Source of the DNA: Bin87 sp963668585
GTDB lineage: Bacteria > Chloroflexota > Dehalococcoidia > Lucifugimonadales > UBA3495
Assembly (NCBI GenBank): GCA_963668585.1
Contig: OY764869.1
Location: 2,170,001-2,234,000, forward strand
Length of the DNA stretch: 64,000 nucleotides
Direction: 5' to 3'
Numbering within the stretch: position 1 is the first letter of the stretch; each line of letters starts with the position of its first letter. Below the pieces are notes generated by a model. It ran no database searches. It was not told the DNA's origin and saw nothing but the letters and a program-made list of their open reading frames with translations. The position numbers were made by a program, and so were the translations under genes. This document shows positions 61,181 to 64,000 of this stretch, one piece after another.

Positions 61181-61768
61181 ATGACCATCCAAACGCGAAA
61201 AATCACCGTCGCCGAGTTCTGGTCGATGCCGGAAGATCCAGGCCATCGCTACGAATTGGTGGATGGAGAACTGGTTGATATGGACGGCGCACCACCACAC
61301 GGCAGGCTGACCGGCCACATTTACGCGCTGATTTTCACCCAGGTGGATCAGTCTAATTTGCATTTCGACGTGGGAGTCAGCACCGGTTTTCAGATGGACC
61401 CGCACACCCTGCGTTTCCCTGACGTTCACGTAACCTCGTGGGATCGTATGGCGACGTATGACGAGGAGGCGGGTGGCTGGCCCCGGTTCGCCCCCGACGT
61501 GGTTATCGAGGTGGTGTCTCCCAGCAATACACCCGCCGAACTGGAACGCAAAGCGGCGGAATATTTCGCCAACGGTTCACTGGCGGTGTGGATTGCCGAC
61601 CTTGGACACCGCACGGTGACGATCCGTCGGCCTGGAGAGTCAGATGCAGTATTTGGCTCAGCGGATGATCTGATTGGTGACCCGGAGATACCCGGCTTCT
61701 CCTGCGCCGTGTCCGATTTATTCGCAGTGTTGGACCGAAATCCCAAATCCGGTGTGGAGGGCGGCTGA
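61181..61768 (+). CDS. Uma2-family (DUF820) endonuclease-like protein inside the nuo operon
   Basis: 195 aa. Core motifs YELVDGELVDM, FPDVHVTSWD, APDVVIEVVSPSNTPAELERK and AEYFANGSLAVWIAD show the PD-(D/E)xK-type site. It ends 2 nt before nuoI and so is transcribed with complex I genes. A second Uma2 protein is at 24958. Such genes move often; a role in complex I is not implied. Confidence 0.88.
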   Translation: MTIQTRKITVAEFWSMPEDPGHRYELVDGELVDMDGAPPHGRLTGHIYALIFTQVDQSNLHFDVGVSTGFQMDPHTLRFPDVHVTSWDRMATYDEEAGGWPRFAPDVVIEVVSPSNTPAELERKAAEYFANGSLAVWIADLGHRTVTIRRPGESDAVFGSADDLIGDPEIPGFSCAVSDLFAVLDRNPKSGVEGG

Positions 61769-61770
61769 TC

Positions 61771-62310
61771 ATGCTGGAAAGCCTGAAAGGAATGATGTTG
61801 ACCCTGGCGTCAACCGTGAACGGCCTGCGTCGGCCCGTAACCCAGCAGTACCCGAAACAACCCACGCCGGTGCGGCCGCGGTTCATGGGGTTCCCGGCCC
61901 TCACCTGGGATGGCAACATCAGTGAGCCCTACTGCACCGGTTGCATGGTGTGCATCCGCAACTGCCCGACCCAGTGCATGTCGGCCAGCATGATGGATAA
62001 TCCCAAGCATGAGGAAGGCGAAAGCAGTCGGCGCAAGATCGTTGATTACTTTGAAATCAATCTCAACCGATGTATATTGTGCGGCATCTGCGTTGAGTAC
62101 TGTAACTTTGACGCCATCGTCATGAGCCACGAACACGAGATGAGCACTTACGCCCGCAACGGCGACCGGGTCGATCTTCCCGCACTGTTGCAGATTGGCA
62201 AAAAATATCAGGACACGACCGACTGGATTCCTCCCACCGTTTTGGCCAAACAGAAAGCCGACGCGGCCAAAGCCGCCGCTGAGCAAACCGCCGACTCCGC
62301 ATCCGGCTGA
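61771..62310 (+). CDS. nuoI: NADH-quinone oxidoreductase subunit I
   Basis: 179 aa. Two [4Fe-4S] ferredoxin motifs: CTGCMVCIRNCPTQC and CILCGICVEYC, the N6a/N6b clusters. The C-terminal tail is Ala/Lys-rich. ATG 61771 directly follows the Uma2 stop. Confidence 0.95.
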   Translation: MLESLKGMMLTLASTVNGLRRPVTQQYPKQPTPVRPRFMGFPALTWDGNISEPYCTGCMVCIRNCPTQCMSASMMDNPKHEEGESSRRKIVDYFEINLNRCILCGICVEYCNFDAIVMSHEHEMSTYARNGDRVDLPALLQIGKKYQDTTDWIPPTVLAKQKADAAKAAAEQTADSASG

Positions 62311-62339
62311 TCCGGCCAACCGCCCTACGGAGAAACAAC

Positions 62340-62645
62340 GTGCCGAGAGAAGACGAACGCTTCCGTAATATGTCGCCCACTCATCCGCAGTATTGCACCT
62401 GCGTTGAGTGTGTGGAAAAGCGGATCACGGGCGAGGACGCCAACCCGGTGCAGCGCATCGGGGGTCTCGTCGGCAAGCTGGCCGGAAAAGCCGCCAAGGC
62501 GGGGAAGGTCGGCAAGGGCAAGCGCCGTGGCAAGTCCGGTGGTTCCGGCAAGGCGCGCGGAAGAACTCAATCCGTGGGAGAGCCAATCCGCAAGCACAAG
62601 GCCGACTGCGAGTGCGCGACCTGTACGCTGCTCAAGTCCATTTAA
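62340..62645 (+). CDS. Small Lys/Gly-rich protein with two CxCxxC motifs, unknown
   Basis: 101 aa. N-terminal CTCVEC (QYCTCVECVEKR) and C-terminal CECATC (DCECATCTLLK) are separated by about 55 residues rich in Lys, Gly, Ser and Arg. Each half could supply three ligands to one zinc or metal site, closing the basic stretch into a loop that might bind nucleic acid. Not a known nuo subunit. GTG 62340 follows ACGGAG. Confidence 0.65.
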   Translation: MPREDERFRNMSPTHPQYCTCVECVEKRITGEDANPVQRIGGLVGKLAGKAAKAGKVGKGKRRGKSGGSGKARGRTQSVGEPIRKHKADCECATCTLLKSI

Positions 62646-62815
62646 TCGCCGGTCTCACGATCCAGCGCCGGCTACTTCGCCCATACCGCAATGCCGCAAA
62701 CGCAGTCGCACCCACACATCCTGAGCCGCCAAACGGGCGGCTCATACTTTGGCATCTCCCGGGCCGCGATCATCGCTGTTTCCGTTGCCGCATCCGATGA
62801 TGAGGTAGTTTAGCG

Positions 62816-63334
62816 TTGCAGCTGGCTTTGTTCATCCTCGTGGCTATCTTCACCATCGGCGGCGCGTTGGGCGTGGTGGCGACCCGAAACGTCGTGCATG
62901 CCGCGCTGTTTTTGCTGTTGTCCCTGCTGGGAGCCGCGGGCGCGTACCTGCTGCTCTTCGCTGAGTTTCTGGCCCTTGTCCAGGTGTTGATCTACGGCGG
63001 CGCCATCACCATAGTTGTCCTGTTTGCCGTGATGCTGACCAGGTCGTCCGAATACCCACGAATCACCGACAACCGGCAGTGGCCGCTGGCCGTAGTTACA
63101 GCGGCCGTGTTGGCCGCCGTTCTGGGCGTCGCGTTCTGGTTGGCGCCGGAGGTTTCGAGCCAGCCACAGGCCCCGGAATTCACGGGCCTCGCCGCATCGC
63201 TGTTCACCAAGTGGGCGCTGCCTTTTGAGATTGCCTCTCTGGTGTTGCTGGTAGCATTGATCGGGGCGATCATCATAGCGCGGGCGCAAACGGTCGGCGA
63301 TGCGGAAGACGCGCCGGGCCGGAGTGAGGGTTAG
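62816..63334 (+). CDS. nuoJ: NADH-quinone oxidoreductase subunit J
   Basis: 172 aa, five membrane helices, with FLALVQVLIYGGAITIVVLFAVML typical of NuoJ. TTG start at 62816 with GAGGT 11 nt upstream; an alternative start was not found at the right place. 170 nt separate it from the small Cys protein. Confidence 0.93.
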   Translation: MQLALFILVAIFTIGGALGVVATRNVVHAALFLLLSLLGAAGAYLLLFAEFLALVQVLIYGGAITIVVLFAVMLTRSSEYPRITDNRQWPLAVVTAAVLAAVLGVAFWLAPEVSSQPQAPEFTGLAASLFTKWALPFEIASLVLLVALIGAIIIARAQTVGDAEDAPGRSEG

Positions 63335-63341
63335 CGCTCCA

Positions 63342-63662
63342 ATGGTCCCGTTGCTGTATTTCCAGCTTCTCGGTGCGGCGTTGTTCGGCATCGGCTTGTA
63401 CGGCGTGCTGGCCCGACGCAGCGCGGTGCTGATCGTGCTGTCCATTGAACTGATGCTGAATGCGGTCAACATCAACCTGATTGCCGCCGCGTCTTATCTC
63501 AACGGGATCGGCCGTTTCGATGCTTTCGATGGCCAGATTATCGCAATTTTCGTCATCACCGTGGCTGCCGCCGAGGTTGGTTTGGCGTTCGCCATCATCC
63601 TGAGGATGTACCGCAATCGGGGCACGGTTAACGTTGACGAAATCAACCTGCTGAAGTGGTGA
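63342..63662 (+). CDS. nuoK: NADH-quinone oxidoreductase subunit K
   Basis: 106 aa, three membrane helices with SIELMLNAVNINLIAA and the proton-path glutamate of VAAAEVGLAFAII. ATG 63342; a GTG at 63324 overlapping nuoJ is also possible. Confidence 0.96.
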   Translation: MVPLLYFQLLGAALFGIGLYGVLARRSAVLIVLSIELMLNAVNINLIAAASYLNGIGRFDAFDGQIIAIFVITVAAAEVGLAFAIILRMYRNRGTVNVDEINLLKW

Positions 63663-63663
63663 T

Positions 63664-64000
63664 ATGCCGCTGGCATTTCTGATACCGGTATTCTCTTTCC
63701 TCGCGTGCCCGCTGATCATCCTGTTTCAGCGTTGGCTGCCGGGGCGTGGCGCGCCGTTGGCCATACTGGCGATCGGCGGGGGATTTGTGGTCTGGGTTCT
63801 GACCACCATCAGTTTCCTGGGCGCGTCGCCCGCCTCTCCCGGCTGCGACGTCAGCGGCATCACCGGGGCGCTGACGTGCCATTTCAGCACCACATGGTTC
63901 GAGGCCGGAATACCCGGCGTGGTCGCCGACGTGGATCAGGCCATCCATCTCGATTGGGGCATCATCATCGACCCGTTGACCATCGTGCTGCTGGGTCTGA
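63664..64000 (+). CDS. nuoL: NADH-quinone oxidoreductase subunit L, 3' partial
   Basis: The first 112 codons, cut by the window end. Begins MPLAFLIPVFSFLACPLIIL, and contains LDWGIIIDPLTIVLLGL, as expected of the NuoL N-terminus (antiporter-like proton pump). ATG 63664 is one nt past the nuoK stop. Confidence 0.93.
   Translation, partial: MPLAFLIPVFSFLACPLIILFQRWLPGRGAPLAILAIGGGFVVWVLTTISFLGASPASPGCDVSGITGALTCHFSTTWFEAGIPGVVADVDQAIHLDWGIIIDPLTIVLLGL

Noticed and set aside
1..64000. CRISPR arrays, prophage modules, integrases or classical defence systems
   Set aside because: Looked for across both strands. No direct-repeat arrays, phage structural genes or recognised defence genes other than the two Uma2 proteins.

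Overview
The window is a GC-rich, gene-dense bacterial chromosome segment. Several traits point to Chloroflexota, probably a SAR202-like or Dehalococcoidia lineage: extracellular proteins with long Thr/Pro spacers, several flavin-dependent oxygenase-type enzymes, a chlorite-dismutase-family heme protein, and a complex I operon without nuoEFG next to the other subunits. This placement is inferred from gene content; no rRNA is present.

Layout. 1-7.4 kb: parvulin-type chaperone, threonine synthesis (hom, thrC), folE, an acyltransferase, a MshA-like glycosyltransferase and a DUF502 membrane protein. 7.7-13.2 kb: a MshB-like PIG-L deacetylase, a large membrane glycosyltransferase with zinc ribbons, and two peptide-type ABC ATPases. 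13.5-19.6 kb: a C-terminally anchored secreted protein, two mycothiol-dependent-isomerase-like proteins, an acyl-CoA synthetase, a ComB-like phosphatase and an NHL propeller. 19.6-25.6 kb: small membrane proteins, two large surface proteins sharing an unnamed domain, a HemQ-like protein and a Uma2 nuclease. 25.9-27.0 kb: decayed IS110 and IS5 remnants. 27.0-32.5 kb: nadA, miaB, tRNA-Ser, a TRAP-type binding lipoprotein, tRNA-Ile and a DUF1801 protein. 32.8-43.7 kb: mixed metabolism plus cca, proS and ispG. 43.8-46.7 kb: a hairpin repeat, xdhC, a MobA-like transferase and a possible minus-strand RNA unit. 46.7-55.4 kb: an accessory catabolic block with luciferase-like enzymes, aminotransferase, hydrolase, enoyl-CoA hydratase and flavin reductase. 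55.5-64.0 kb: a CinA/nucleotidyltransferase fusion, then nuoABCDHIJKL with four unrelated small genes interleaved.

The most striking item is at 49227-49718 on the minus strand. A redoxin gene is split by one in-frame TGA exactly where the first Cys of a CxxC active site belongs, and a SECIS-like hairpin follows at the right distance. This strongly suggests a selenocysteine UxxC thiol oxidoreductase. Other leads are a possible mycothiol-like thiol pathway (MshA-like, MshB-like and two MDMPI-family proteins), an 85-bp palindromic element flanked by about 23-bp direct repeats with a related copy near xdhC, a promoter-to-terminator unit of about 350 nt with no convincing protein at 46265-46654, and the small passenger genes in the complex I operon.
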